Position numbers and translations under genes: made by a program
Shown: positions 8,855 to 17,213 of the stretch, piece by piece
How the letters are laid out: every line of letters begins with the position of its first letter
Position numbering within the stretch: the first letter of the stretch is position 1
Source: Algoriphagus sp.
GTDB taxonomy: Bacteria > Bacteroidota > Bacteroidia > Cytophagales > Cyclobacteriaceae
DNA length: 54,623 nucleotides
Assembly (NCBI GenBank): GCA_023653075.1
Contig: JAMNXQ010000009.1
Span: 1-54,623, forward strand
Direction: 5' to 3'
Notes under the pieces: model-generated
Seen by the model: the letters and a program-made list of their open reading frames with translations, nothing else
What the model was told of the DNA's origin: nothing
Database searches by the model: none

Positions 8855-9997
8855 CTAGTTTTTGGACATCATCAAGAGAATCTCCATGGACAAGTCGGTG
8901 AAAATCATTTTCGCATTCCCATTTCGCTCCAAATGGTAATGCGCATTATTGAAAGTTTGGTAGAGTTGAAGTGCATGCTCCTCGGTCAATACCTTCTTGC
9001 TGATGTTATTGATAAATGCTCTATCCTCGTCAGTGGTGCGCAGGAGGTGATCCAAGTCAAGATTTTTCAACAAAATCTCTCGCGTCACATTCAACCCTGC
9101 CAGCATCAAGGACTTTTGGGATTCCTTATCGGCTTTGTGAAAATCGTCGGAGAGTGCGAATAAGTCTTTTAGATTTTTAGTGGCGCAAAGTCGAAACCAG
9201 TCCCGCAACTGGCGGACCGTCTGGTCTTCCACCTGGTCAATCAAGCGATACGCTGCGCGTAGGTTTCCATCTGCTAGCATGGCGATTTGCGCCGCTGCTT
9301 TGGCATCACATTGGCCGGATTCTACCAGATGGGCACTTACTTCTTCATCCGTAAAAGCACGAACTAATATCTTTTGGGTCCGTGATAAAATAGTCGTCAG
9401 CAATTGATCAGCCTGGGAGGTGACCAATAGAAAAAGGGTTTTGGCTGGTGGTTCTTCAATGATCTTCAGCAAGGAATTGGCCGCTGAAGGATGTAAATAT
9501 TCAGGTGCCCAGATCAGCATAATCTTGTATCCACCCTCAAAAGACATCAACGAAAGCGTCTGAATCATCTTTCGAGCTGCTGCTTTGGTGATGTTTAACT
9601 GCTTTTTTTCAAAGCCATTGAAGTAGATAAAATCGTGGACATTGCCATAGGGCTGTCCCAAGACAAATTTTCTCCAGTTGCCCATCAGGTCAGATTTTTC
9701 ATCCTTCCCATCCTCATCTCCCTCCTCTTCTTTGGAAGAGGCCACTACTGGAAATGCAAAGTTTAAATCCGGAAGGATCAATTTATTCATCCGCTGGCAG
9801 GATCCACAGGTGCCGCAGGAGTCGGTTTCTGTTTTTGCCTCGCAATACAAGTAACTCGCTAAAGCCAAAGCCAGAGTCAAGTTGGCAGAACCTTCTGGCC
9901 CATGAAACAAAAGTGCATGGGCAAGGTGGTTCAACTTCACTGCGTTGAGAAGCTTTTCTTTGGTTTCCGGAAGTCCAGGTATGGCTGCAAACTGCAT
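8855..9997 (-). CDS. holB: DNA polymerase III subunit delta prime
   Basis: A 380-residue clamp-loader subunit. The N-terminus reads IPGLPETKEKL, then HALLFHGPEGSANLTLAL, where the P-loop lacks the usual GKT, as expected for the non-hydrolysing delta prime. Four cysteines (52, 61, 64, 67) form the zinc-binding module seen in clamp-loader ATPases, and the ITKAAARKM and NSLLKIIEEPP motifs follow. An acidic, low-complexity insert lies near residues 85-100. It sits second in the minus-strand operon, 11 bases after the GlmU-like gene. Confidence 0.92.
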   Translation of the reverse strand: MQFAAIPGLPETKEKLLNAVKLNHLAHALLFHGPEGSANLTLALALASYLYCEAKTETDSCGTCGSCQRMNKLILPDLNFAFPVVASSKEEEGDEDGKDEKSDLMGNWRKFVLGQPYGNVHDFIYFNGFEKKQLNITKAAARKMIQTLSLMSFEGGYKIMLIWAPEYLHPSAANSLLKIIEEPPAKTLFLLVTSQADQLLTTILSRTQKILVRAFTDEEVSAHLVESGQCDAKAAAQIAMLADGNLRAAYRLIDQVEDQTVRQLRDWFRLCATKNLKDLFALSDDFHKADKESQKSLMLAGLNVTREILLKNLDLDHLLRTTDEDRAFINNISKKVLTEEHALQLYQTFNNAHYHLERNGNAKMIFTDLSMEILLMMSKN

Positions 9998-10008
9998 GGT
10001 ACGGTGGG

Positions 10009-11205
10009 TCAGGAAGTTTTATCCCAAATTCTGTAGCTTTTGGTCAATTCAAAAACCTTATCCAAAATTTCTTTTTCATCTACCCCCCATACTTTCCCTC
10101 TTCGGGCATACACGGCCTCGGCTGTTTCATGAAACTTCGGAGGGGTAAAGGTAGAGAATCCAGCTGCTCCACCCCAGGCAAATGAGGGGATGAAATTGCG
10201 TGGATAGCCATCCCCAAACACGTTGGCTCCGACACCGATAACGGTACCAGTATTGAACATGGTATTGATGCCGCACTTGCTGTGGTCTCCCATCATCAAG
10301 CCGCAAAATTGCAGTCCTGTGTTGGCAAAGCCTCCTTTGGTATAGTCCCAAAGTTTGACCGGTGCGTAGTTGTTCTTGAGGTTGGAAGTGTTCGTATCTG
10401 CACCGAGGTTACACCACTCCCCGATCACGGAGTTGCCCAAAAATCCATCGTGCCCTTTGTTGGAATAGCCTAAAATAACCGAATTGGATACCTCTCCACC
10501 CACCTTGGAAAAGGGGCCAATGGTGGTGTCGCCACGAAGCTTTGCCCCCATATTGACTGTGGATCCTTCACAAAGTGCAAAGGGTCCTCGAATCAAGGCG
10601 CCTTCTTGTACCTCTGAATTTTTGCCCAAATAGATGGGTCCTGCTTCGGCATTGAGCACAGCTGCACGTACTTGCGCCCCTTCTTCAATAAAAATTTGAT
10701 GCTCCCCATAGCAACGGGTGTGGGGATCCAGCATAGGTTGGGAGGTTCTTCCGGCAGTGATTAGGTTAAAATCCTTGCGGATTTCCGCCGCATTGAATTG
10801 GAAAATGTGCCAGGTTTTCTGGATGAGAACAGGGTCCTGCTCCAATTGAATGATTTTCTTTTCGGAAGCAAAAGCCAAGCTTTTCTCCTGTGGTCCACAA
10901 GCGGTAGCCAACAGGGTTTTTCCAAAAAATAAAGCCTCATCCTCATTCAAGGCAGCGATTTGCTTCCAGGAATTCGCATCCGGTAACCAAGAGCCATTGA
11001 TGGCGATTGCGTCTGCTGCTGTTCGCGGAAAAGATTTTTGCAGGTAATCCTGCGTCCAGAAGGAAATGGATGCTCCAGCGTATTTTTCCCATTTCTCAGA
11101 AACTTTCAAAATTCCTACCCGAAGGTCGGCGATGGGCCGAGTAAAAGTGAAGGGAAGGAGAGATCCGCGAATGGCAGGATCGTCAAACAGGAGAAGGTGC
11201 TTCAT
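10009..11205 (-). CDS. GlmU-like sugar nucleotidyltransferase with left-handed beta-helix
   Basis: A 398-residue protein of the GlmU_Nter group found in Bacteroidota. The N-terminal part begins MKHLLLFDDPAIRGSLLPF and contains FTFTRPIADLRVGI. The C-terminal half has the hexapeptide pattern of a left-handed parallel beta-helix (for example MGAKLRGDTTIGPFSKVGG and VIGVGANVFGDG), typical of acyl or nucleotidyl transferases acting on sugar phosphates. It is usually annotated as putative sugar nucleotidyltransferase; the substrate is not known. It is the first gene of the seven-gene operon and follows the L31 terminator by 16 bases, so that operon probably has its own promoter or reads through. 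Confidence 0.82.
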   Translation of the reverse strand: MKHLLLFDDPAIRGSLLPFTFTRPIADLRVGILKVSEKWEKYAGASISFWTQDYLQKSFPRTAADAIAINGSWLPDANSWKQIAALNEDEALFFGKTLLATACGPQEKSLAFASEKKIIQLEQDPVLIQKTWHIFQFNAAEIRKDFNLITAGRTSQPMLDPHTRCYGEHQIFIEEGAQVRAAVLNAEAGPIYLGKNSEVQEGALIRGPFALCEGSTVNMGAKLRGDTTIGPFSKVGGEVSNSVILGYSNKGHDGFLGNSVIGEWCNLGADTNTSNLKNNYAPVKLWDYTKGGFANTGLQFCGLMMGDHSKCGINTMFNTGTVIGVGANVFGDGYPRNFIPSFAWGGAAGFSTFTPPKFHETAEAVYARRGKVWGVDEKEILDKVFELTKSYRIWDKTS

Positions 11206-11218
11206 GGAACAAAAATAA

Positions 11219-11256
11219 AAAAGTCTCCCGGAATCTTTGCTCCGGGAGACTTTTTC
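11219..11256 (-). terminator. Hairpin terminator between rpmE and the GlmU-like gene
   Basis: Perfect 11-base inverted repeat AGTCTCCCGGA (11222-11232) and its complement (11241-11251). On the minus strand it is followed by a run of T (T6-A-T5), so it can stop transcription of the L31 gene just before the next gene. A T-run on the plus side makes it potentially bidirectional. Confidence 0.85.
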
Positions 11257-11274
11257 GAAGAACGAAAATCGAAA

Positions 11275-11520
11275 TTACTTCTTGGCGTAACGCTTGTTGA
11301 ATTTCTCCACACGACCTGCGGTATCCAACAACATTTTCTTACCAGTGTAGAAAGGGTGAGACTCAGAGCTCACTTCAATTTTGAACACAGGGTAGGTATT
11401 GCCATCCGTCCACACGATAGTTTCGTTGGTTTCGATGGTAGACTTCGTCAAAAACTTAAACTCACTAGAGGTGTCGTAAAATACCACGTCTCTGTAGTTT
11501 GGATGAATATCGCTTTTCAT
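11275..11520 (-). CDS. rpmE2: 50S ribosomal protein L31, type B
   Basis: An 81-residue L31. It opens with [16 protein letters not shown] and contains [11 protein letters not shown] and a basic tail (KFNKRYAKK). It has no CxxC zinc site, so it is the cysteine-free type B form (YkgM-like), which is the usual L31 of Bacteroidota. It has its own strong promoter and terminator, so it is probably a single-gene transcript. Confidence 0.96.
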   Translation of the reverse strand: MKSDIHPNYRDVVFYDTSSEFKFLTKSTIETNETIVWTDGNTYPVFKIEVSSESHPFYTGKKMLLDTAGRVEKFNKRYAKK

Positions 11521-11560
11521 GCTATTGCTAGTTTTAATTTTGCTTTTCTGAAATGAGGCA

Positions 11561-11592
11561 CAAAGATATTCTTTTAAATAAATCCGACCAAA
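11561..11592 (-). promoter_or_regulatory. Bacteroidota-type promoter of the L31 gene
   Basis: On the minus strand, TTTG (-33 type) is followed after 20 bases by TATCTTTG (-7 type, consensus TAnnTTTG). This is an essentially perfect match to the Bacteroidota housekeeping promoter, 40 bases upstream of the L31 start. Confidence 0.8.
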
Positions 11593-11643
11593 TGTTTAGA
11601 AAGGATTTATTGAATAATCTCAGAAAAACAGGAGCTATCCGGT

Positions 11644-12300
11644 TTACTTGCTTTTAAAATCGCCTCGTTTGATAGATCGGATGAACTGAGACCAGGCAAA
11701 TGGATCCAAAATACGTAAAGGTCTAGGTCCATAGATGTCTTGATTTTGGAGCATCTGCGCCTCCTGGAAGGCTCGGAAATTCTCCCCTCCTGAGGCTGGC
11801 ATGGATTCTGCCCAGCGTAGGAGCATCTCCGGTCGCATGTTGGTGCGGCTAATGGACATTGGATCCACCACGGACATAGCTATCACCGCTTGCTTAAATT
11901 CATCCTCTGTAGGATAGGGCATGACTTCTATCTCTGCCAAAGCAATCTCATTCACTTCCATGGTCAGGATCAAGGAGATGCGATCCTTATCCATATTTTC
12001 AGGAACCGTAAAACTTTGCTTCTTCAATCCAATAAAAGTGAAGACAATGGTGTCACCTTCCAAGACTGGCATGGAAAAATAGCCAAATCGCCCAGAAACT
12101 GTCCCTCTCCCCTTTTTAGGTACATAAATATTCACCCCAGGCACCGCATCCGTACTATCAGCATTGAGGACAATACCAGAAAGTTGAACGACTTTTTTTT
12201 CCTGCTTATCTTGAGCCACAAGGTCTTGGCTGCAGAAAAAAAATCCCGACAACAGAATAAGCGCGTATAAATGGGTTATTTTCACGAATATTGGGTTCAA
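11644..12300 (-). CDS. Carboxypeptidase-regulatory-like domain protein, exported
   Basis: A 218-residue protein with a signal peptide (hydrophobic residues 10-25, likely cleavage after LVAQ). A CarboxypepD_reg-like domain follows at about residues 40-115: VVQLSGIVLNADS, PGVNIYVPKKGRGTVS, YFSMPVLEGDTIVFTFIG. This Ig-like domain normally sits at the N-terminus of TonB-dependent receptors, but here no receptor follows; the remainder is a roughly 100-residue helical region ending SIKRGDFKSK. Function unknown. It is divergent from the ArsR-type regulator gene across a 90-base gap. Confidence 0.75.
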   Translation of the reverse strand: MNPIFVKITHLYALILLSGFFFCSQDLVAQDKQEKKVVQLSGIVLNADSTDAVPGVNIYVPKKGRGTVSGRFGYFSMPVLEGDTIVFTFIGLKKQSFTVPENMDKDRISLILTMEVNEIALAEIEVMPYPTEDEFKQAVIAMSVVDPMSISRTNMRPEMLLRWAESMPASGGENFRAFQEAQMLQNQDIYGPRPLRILDPFAWSQFIRSIKRGDFKSK

Positions 12301-12390
12301 AGCGGTGCAGATCTTGGACTTCTTGTGAATTTAAAGCCAATTTCAGCGATTATTTTCGTTTCACCTCGTTCCAGAAGTTAAAACTTACTA

Positions 12391-12774
12391 ATGAGACTCA
12401 AAAATATCAGTTTAAACTATGGTTTGCGAATTTTTAAAGCACTTTCGGAGGAGCCGCGTGTGCGTATCCTGCATTTATTGATGCAGAATAAGGAATTGAG
12501 CATCTCAGACCTGGAACTTATTTTGGACTTTACGCAAACAAAAACTAGCCGTCACTTGATTTACTTAAAGAATGCCGGCCTCCTCGGAAGTAGAAGGGTA
12601 AACCAATGGATGTTTTACTACATCTTGGAAGAATACCTCGAAATCCTGCAACAGATTTTTAAGTTGATCCAAAAGGATGCAAACCTGACTAAAGATCAGG
12701 CTACTTATGAAATCTTAAAATCCAACCGAGAACTGGCAAGCAATAAGATTGAAAACAACCAGTACAGACGCTAA
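12391..12774 (+). CDS. ArsR/SmtB family winged-helix transcriptional regulator
   Basis: A 127-residue winged-helix protein. The pattern FKALSEEPRVRILHLLM, then LSISDLELILDFTQTKTSRHLIYLKNAGLLGSRR (residues about 38-72 in two parts), is the ArsR HTH signature. No obvious metal-binding cysteine pair is visible, so the effector is unknown. It ends 6 bases before the nucleotidase gene and probably shares a transcript with it. Confidence 0.88.
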   Translation: MRLKNISLNYGLRIFKALSEEPRVRILHLLMQNKELSISDLELILDFTQTKTSRHLIYLKNAGLLGSRRVNQWMFYYILEEYLEILQQIFKLIQKDANLTKDQATYEILKSNRELASNKIENNQYRR

Positions 12775-12780
12775 TTTTTC

Positions 12781-13476
12781 TTGAAAACCTACCAGCATGT
12801 ATTTTTCGACCTAGACCATACGCTATGGGACTACGATCGAAACGTACGCGAATCCCTCTCGGAACTCTTCCAAATCTATGCCTTGCAAGACCTGGGCATC
12901 CCCACTTTCGATCAGTTTTTTTCCTCCTTTCATACAGTCAACTACCAATTGTGGGACGACTACAACCTGGGTAAAATCGACAAGCAGGGGCTACGTAGAG
13001 AACGCTTCCCACGAATTTTCACCCACGCTGGAGGAAATGCTGCTGCAATTCCTACTCCTTTTGAGGAGGACTTCATGCACCGCACCTCCTCCAAACCGCA
13101 CCTATTTCCCTATTCCAAAGAGATTTTGGACTACCTGAAAAAAAAGTACCGCGTACACCTCATCACCAATGGATTCAACGAATCCCAAGCAAAAAAGATG
13201 AATTCCTCCGGGCTGAATGGCTACTTCGAATTGATCGTTACCTCGGAAACCACAGGCCATAAAAAGCCAGATCCACGGATTTTCTACTACGCGCTGGAGC
13301 AACTTCAGGCAGATTCTGCGACCTGCCTCATGATCGGCGACAACCCCAATTCAGACATTCTCGGTGCCCAGAGAGCATCCATCGATCAGGTATATTTCAA
13401 TCCTGAAGGAAAGGAAACTCCCATTCCAGCCACCTACGAAATTCGTCACCTTCAGGAACTTGAACTGCTTTTGTGA
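12781..13476 (+). CDS. YjjG family noncanonical pyrimidine nucleotidase (HAD superfamily)
   Basis: A 231-residue HAD phosphatase. Motif I is FFDLDHTLWD near residue 10, motif II LITNGF, motif III the Lys in TGHKKPDP, and motif IV MIGDNPNSD. The FFDLDHTLWDYDRN opening is characteristic of the YjjG/YfnB group, which dephosphorylates noncanonical pyrimidine nucleotides. The start codon is TTG, 6 bases after the regulator stop; no ATG lies nearer to motif I. The regulator-plus-nucleotidase pair is probably one transcript. Confidence 0.85.
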   Translation: MKTYQHVFFDLDHTLWDYDRNVRESLSELFQIYALQDLGIPTFDQFFSSFHTVNYQLWDDYNLGKIDKQGLRRERFPRIFTHAGGNAAAIPTPFEEDFMHRTSSKPHLFPYSKEILDYLKKKYRVHLITNGFNESQAKKMNSSGLNGYFELIVTSETTGHKKPDPRIFYYALEQLQADSATCLMIGDNPNSDILGAQRASIDQVYFNPEGKETPIPATYEIRHLQELELLL

Positions 13477-13545
13477 GTAAAAGCACTGCAGCATTTCTTC
13501 AGAAACATTATCTTCGCATTTTCCAATCACGCAAATACAAATTCT

Positions 13546-15183
13546 ATGTTAAAGGGATTTTTCAATGTGCCGACTCCAGTCAATGAGCCGGTAAAATCAT
13601 ACGCAGCAGGTAGCCCTGAGCGAAAAGAATTACAAGCCATGTTGGCCACACTTCGCGGCAAGCAAATCGATATCCCGATGTACATCGGCGGCGAAGAAGT
13701 GCGTACAGGCAAGACGAGATCGATTTCTCCTCCTCATGACCACCAGCATATCTTGGGTCAATTCCACGAAGGGGACAGCTCGCATGTAGAGCAGGCCATT
13801 CAGGCGGCTCTAGGCGCCAAAGAAGCCTGGGAAAACATGGCATGGGAGCAGCGAGCAGCCATTTTCCTAAAGGCAGCTGATCTAATCGCGGGTCCTTACC
13901 GTGCCAAAATCAATGCGGCCACCATGCTCGGGCAATCCAAAAATGCCTTTCAAGCAGAAATTGATGCCGCCTGTGAATTCATTGACTTCCTCCGCTTCAA
14001 TGTAAAATACATGTGTGAAATCTATGCCCAGCAGCCGCCAGTTTCTGGCCCAGGAGTGTGGAATAGATTGGAACAGCGTCCTTTGGAGGGCTTCGTATTT
14101 GCTTTGACTCCGTTCAACTTTACTGCCATTGCCGGCAACTTGCCTACATCCGCAGCCTTGATGGGCAATACCGTCGTTTGGAAAACTGCCTACACCCAAA
14201 TCTATTCAGCGCAGGTGCTCATGGAGGTATTCAAGGAAGCCGGTGTTCCTGATGGGGTGATCAACTTGATATTTGTGGATGGCCCTACTGCAGGAAATGT
14301 GATTTTCAAACACCCTGATTTTGCAGGCATTCACTTTACTGGTTCCACAGGAGTATTCCAGCACATCTGGAAAACAGTAGGTGAAAACATTACCCGCTAC
14401 AAATCTTACCCAAGAATTGTTGGGGAAACGGGAGGCAAGGACTTCGTCTTGGCTCACAAATCTGCAGATCCAAAGGCCGTAGCCGTGGGACTCGTTCGCG
14501 GTGCTTTTGAATACCAAGGACAGAAATGTTCGGCCGCTTCTCGTGCCTACATCCCTAGCAACTTGTGGGAAGAGGTGAAAAAATACATGATCGAAGATCT
14601 GGCCTCCATGAGCATGGGGGGAACAGAAGACTTTTCGAACTTTATCAATGCAGTGATTGACGAGAAGTCCTTTGACAAAATCGCAAATTACATCGACCAA
14701 GCCAAGGCTAACCCTGGAGTAGAAGTGGTTGCTGGTGGTAAGTATGACAAGTCAAAAGGGTACTTCATCGAACCGACCGTCCTCCTTACCCAAGACCCAA
14801 TGTACACCACCATGTGCGAGGAGATCTTTGGTCCAGTCTTGACCATCTACGTGTACCATGAGGAGCATTTTGAAACGGCATTGGAGTTGGTAGATCAAAC
14901 CTCCCCATATGCACTTACCGGAGCGGTATTCTCCAAAGACCGGTATGCAATCGAACTGGCTACCCAAAAATTAAAAAATGCAGCAGGTAACTTCTACATC
15001 AACGACAAGCCTACAGGCGCCGTGGTAGGACAGCAACCATTTGGTGGCGCAAGAGCCTCAGGAACAAATGACAAAGCCGGTTCCATGATCAACTTACTTC
15101 GTTGGGTATCTCCACGTACGATCAAAGAAACCTTGGTCTCCCCTACCGATTACCGCTATCCGTTTTTGGAAAAAAACCTTTGA
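13546..15183 (+). CDS. pruA: L-glutamate gamma-semialdehyde dehydrogenase (1-pyrroline-5-carboxylate dehydrogenase)
   Basis: A 545-residue aldehyde dehydrogenase of the PruA type, oxidising glutamate semialdehyde to glutamate with NAD in proline and ornithine breakdown. It has LTPFNFTAIAGNL, VGETGGKDF with general base Glu294, and YQGQKCSAASR with catalytic Cys328. Length and ending (PTDYRYPFL) fit the family. The last two codons and the stop (AAC CTT TGA) are the first bases of a palindromic repeat (unit A), so the C-terminal Asn-Leu and the stop derive from the repeat. Ornithine aminotransferase (rocD) at 45.3 kb would supply its substrate. Confidence 0.96.
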   Translation: MLKGFFNVPTPVNEPVKSYAAGSPERKELQAMLATLRGKQIDIPMYIGGEEVRTGKTRSISPPHDHQHILGQFHEGDSSHVEQAIQAALGAKEAWENMAWEQRAAIFLKAADLIAGPYRAKINAATMLGQSKNAFQAEIDAACEFIDFLRFNVKYMCEIYAQQPPVSGPGVWNRLEQRPLEGFVFALTPFNFTAIAGNLPTSAALMGNTVVWKTAYTQIYSAQVLMEVFKEAGVPDGVINLIFVDGPTAGNVIFKHPDFAGIHFTGSTGVFQHIWKTVGENITRYKSYPRIVGETGGKDFVLAHKSADPKAVAVGLVRGAFEYQGQKCSAASRAYIPSNLWEEVKKYMIEDLASMSMGGTEDFSNFINAVIDEKSFDKIANYIDQAKANPGVEVVAGGKYDKSKGYFIEPTVLLTQDPMYTTMCEEIFGPVLTIYVYHEEHFETALELVDQTSPYALTGAVFSKDRYAIELATQKLKNAAGNFYINDKPTGAVVGQQPFGGARASGTNDKAGSMINLLRWVSPRTIKETLVSPTDYRYPFLEKNL

Positions 15184-15395
15184 GGTTTACAAAACCTCGA
15201 AGGTTTCAAAGCGTACTAATCAAACCTTCGAGGTCAAAAAAAAACCTCAAAGGTTAGCAGCAATAACCTTTGAGGTTTCCCAAAACCTCGAAGGTTTCAC
15301 AGTCCTGTTTTTACAATATTTAAACCTTCGAGGTCAAAAAAAGACTTCAAAGGTTAGTTAAACAACCTTTGAAGTTTCCCAAAACCTCAAAGGTT
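15175..15395 (+). repeat. REP-like palindrome cluster, left side (5 units)
   Basis: Five imperfect hairpins of about 31-33 bases: A 15175-15205, B 15223-15255, C 15265-15296, D 15323-15355, E 15364-15395. Units A, C and E read AACCTTTGAGGTT, a short loop, AACCTCGAAGGTT (E has one arm altered). Units B and D are the reverse orientation, AACCTTCGAGGT, an A-rich loop, CCTCAAAGGTT. The one non-Watson-Crick position in the stem would be a G-T pair on one strand and a C-A mismatch on the other, which sets an orientation. Unit A contains the pruA stop codon. Confidence 0.93.
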
Positions 15396-15423
15396 AGGTC
15401 TCAACTTTTTAAACTCATTTTTT

Positions 15424-15987
15424 ATGTATGATCCATTAGTCCCTGGAAAAATTTACCACATCTATTCACGAACAATTGGGAATGAACTCCTCTTCAGAAA
15501 CGCGGGCAATTACGCCTATTTTCTTAGAAGGTACGCTGATTTTTGCTCCAACCATTTCGCTACCTTCTGCTATTGCTTACTCCCGAACCACTTTCATCTT
15601 TTAGTTCAAGTAAAGGAGTCAACAAATGAGGCTGCTGCTCTTTCTGCATTTTCTAATTTCTTGAATTCCTATTCAAAATCATACAATAAGGCCTTTGATA
15701 GGCATGGAGGGCTCTTTCAAAGAAAATTCAAAAGAAAACAAATAAATACAGATAGTTATTTAACTGAAGTCATCAAATACATTCATCGGAACCCACAAAA
15801 GCATGGTCTAATTCAAGATTTTAAAAAATGGAACTATTCATCTTACGGAACTTTCCTTTTAAAAAACAACAATCAACTTGAAACCGATTGGGTATTAGAC
15901 TGGTTTGGAGGCATCAATGAGTTTGAGAAAAATCACCTTTGGGAAGAGGACAATCACTTAGATTTTCGGGAACTTGAGGATTTTTAA
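15424..15987 (+). CDS. REP-associated tyrosine transposase (RAYT, IS200-like Y1 family)
   Basis: A 187-residue single-strand transposase of the Y1/HUH family. The HUH motif is PNHFHLLVQV (His56, His58), and the catalytic Tyr is Tyr112 or Tyr119 in the SYLTEVIKYIHRNP region. The N-terminus PGKIYHIYSRTIGN and the GLFQRKFKR segment are typical. RAYTs act on hairpins flanking their own gene, and this one lies between five hairpins on the left and four on the right. The gene is more AT-rich than pruA and fabG. It appears intact, so it could be active. Confidence 0.92.
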   Translation: MYDPLVPGKIYHIYSRTIGNELLFRNAGNYAYFLRRYADFCSNHFATFCYCLLPNHFHLLVQVKESTNEAAALSAFSNFLNSYSKSYNKAFDRHGGLFQRKFKRKQINTDSYLTEVIKYIHRNPQKHGLIQDFKKWNYSSYGTFLLKNNNQLETDWVLDWFGGINEFEKNHLWEEDNHLDFRELEDF

Positions 15988-16009
15988 AGGTGGCTTTTTT
16001 GAAAAATTA

Positions 16010-16178
16010 AACCTTCGAGGTCAAAAAAAAACCTCAAAGGTTGGTGAAAACCTTTGAGGTTTACCAAAACCTCGAAGGTTTCAGCGTACTAGTTTAGCAA
16101 GATTAAACCTTCGAGGTCAAAAATAGACCTCAAAGGAAAATAGAAAACCTTCGAGGTCTGAAAAAGACCTCAAATGTT
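16010..16178 (+). repeat. REP-like palindrome cluster, right side (4 units)
   Basis: Four hairpins of the same family: F 16010-16042 (reverse type), G 16049-16080 (forward type), H 16106-16136 (reverse type, last bases replaced by AAAA), I 16146-16178 (reverse type, one change in the last arm). The G-H linker (TCAGCGTACTA) resembles the A-B linker on the left (TCAAAGCGTACTA), so the duplicated unit is a pair of hairpins plus linker, as in bacterial interspersed mosaic elements. Unit I ends on the fabG stop codon. Confidence 0.92.
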
Positions 16179-16923
16179 AAGTATACATCGCTCCATTGAC
16201 ATGAAGCACTTGGCCGGAAATGTAGCTGCTCATATCTGAGCCGAGAAATACGCATACATCCGCAATTTCTTCGGGCTGACCTCCTCGTTTCATCGGGATG
16301 GCATCTCTCCAGCCTTGAACTGTTTTTTCATCCAAGACCTCAGTCATCTCTGTTTCAATAAATCCAGGGGCTACGGCATTGCAACGAATATTACGTGATC
16401 CCAATTCCAAGGCAATGGATTTGGTGAAACCGATGATTCCCGCTTTCGAGGCTGCATAATTCGCTTGTCCCGCATTTCCTTTCACGCCGACCACAGAGGT
16501 CATGTTGATGATGGAACCCGACTTGGCCTTCATCATCACACGCGTTGCCGCTTTTACGGTATTGAAGCAAGACTTCAGATTGATGTTCATGATCTCATCC
16601 CAAGACTCTTCGGTCATACGCATGAGCAAGTTGTCCCGAGTGATACCCGCATTGTTGACCAAAATATCCAGGCCTCCAAAGTCAGCCACCACCGCATTGA
16701 TCAATTCATCTGCAGCTTTAAAGTCGGAGGCATCCGAGCGATATCCTTTGGCAGTAATGCCAAAAGCCTTTAGTTCAGTTTCTAAGGCAAGCCCCTTTTC
16801 CACGCTTGAAAGGTAGGTAAAAGCCACTTGCGCGCCCTCTTGGGCAAATTTGATGGCAATGGCTCTACCAATTCCCTTGGAAGCTCCAGTGACGAGGGCA
16901 ATTTTTCCAGTTAGTAATCCCAT
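16177..16923 (-). CDS. fabG: 3-oxoacyl-[acyl-carrier-protein] reductase
   Basis: A classical SDR of 248 residues when started at the ATG at 16923. That start gives the usual FabG length and begins MGLLTGKIALVTGASKGIG; nine more residues upstream are open but unneeded. TGASKGIG binds NADPH, NNAGITRDNLLMRM is the FabG hallmark, and the catalytic Ser/Tyr/Lys are in NMTSVVG and YAASKAG. It reduces 3-oxoacyl-ACP in fatty acid synthesis. It is convergent with the RAYT/REP region, and its TAA stop falls in the last hairpin. Confidence 0.94.
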   Translation of the reverse strand: MGLLTGKIALVTGASKGIGRAIAIKFAQEGAQVAFTYLSSVEKGLALETELKAFGITAKGYRSDASDFKAADELINAVVADFGGLDILVNNAGITRDNLLMRMTEESWDEIMNINLKSCFNTVKAATRVMMKAKSGSIINMTSVVGVKGNAGQANYAASKAGIIGFTKSIALELGSRNIRCNAVAPGFIETEMTEVLDEKTVQGWRDAIPMKRGGQPEEIADVCVFLGSDMSSYISGQVLHVNGAMYT

Positions 16924-17173
16924 GAATAGACTCATTTTTGATTTCGCCAAAAATAGAAATTTCTCCCGTCATTTGGTCGCTAGATTATTTGAAAGCCAGT
17001 GTAAGTGATCCTGAACGGATTATTTCCCCTATTTTTTTGAAATAATCCCAAGAAATACACACCAAAAAAGCGTATTTCAGAATTAAGTTTAGCCTTACTA
17101 AATCCTTCAGCAAGAAACTTTTCCGGACAGAAACTACCTCGTAAAACAGATTTTTTTCTGAAAGCAAAAGACC

Positions 17174-17181
17174 TATTTTTG
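17174..17181 (+). promoter_or_regulatory. Putative -7 element of the lpd promoter
   Basis: TATTTTTG matches the Bacteroidota -7 consensus TAnnTTTG and lies 32 bases upstream of the lpd ATG. The -33 region is weak. Confidence 0.5.
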
Positions 17182-17213
17182 CGAAGTTATTTTGATATCA
17201 AATCCATTAAACT

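Noticed and set aside
15175..16178. CRISPR array
   Set aside because: The repeats are palindromes in alternating orientation with unequal, non-spacer-like gaps, and no cas gene is near; a RAYT explains them better.
16985..17167. 60-residue open frame on the minus strand upstream of lpd
   Set aside because: Low-complexity translation of an AT-rich promoter region, no family pattern, and it runs across the lpd promoter.
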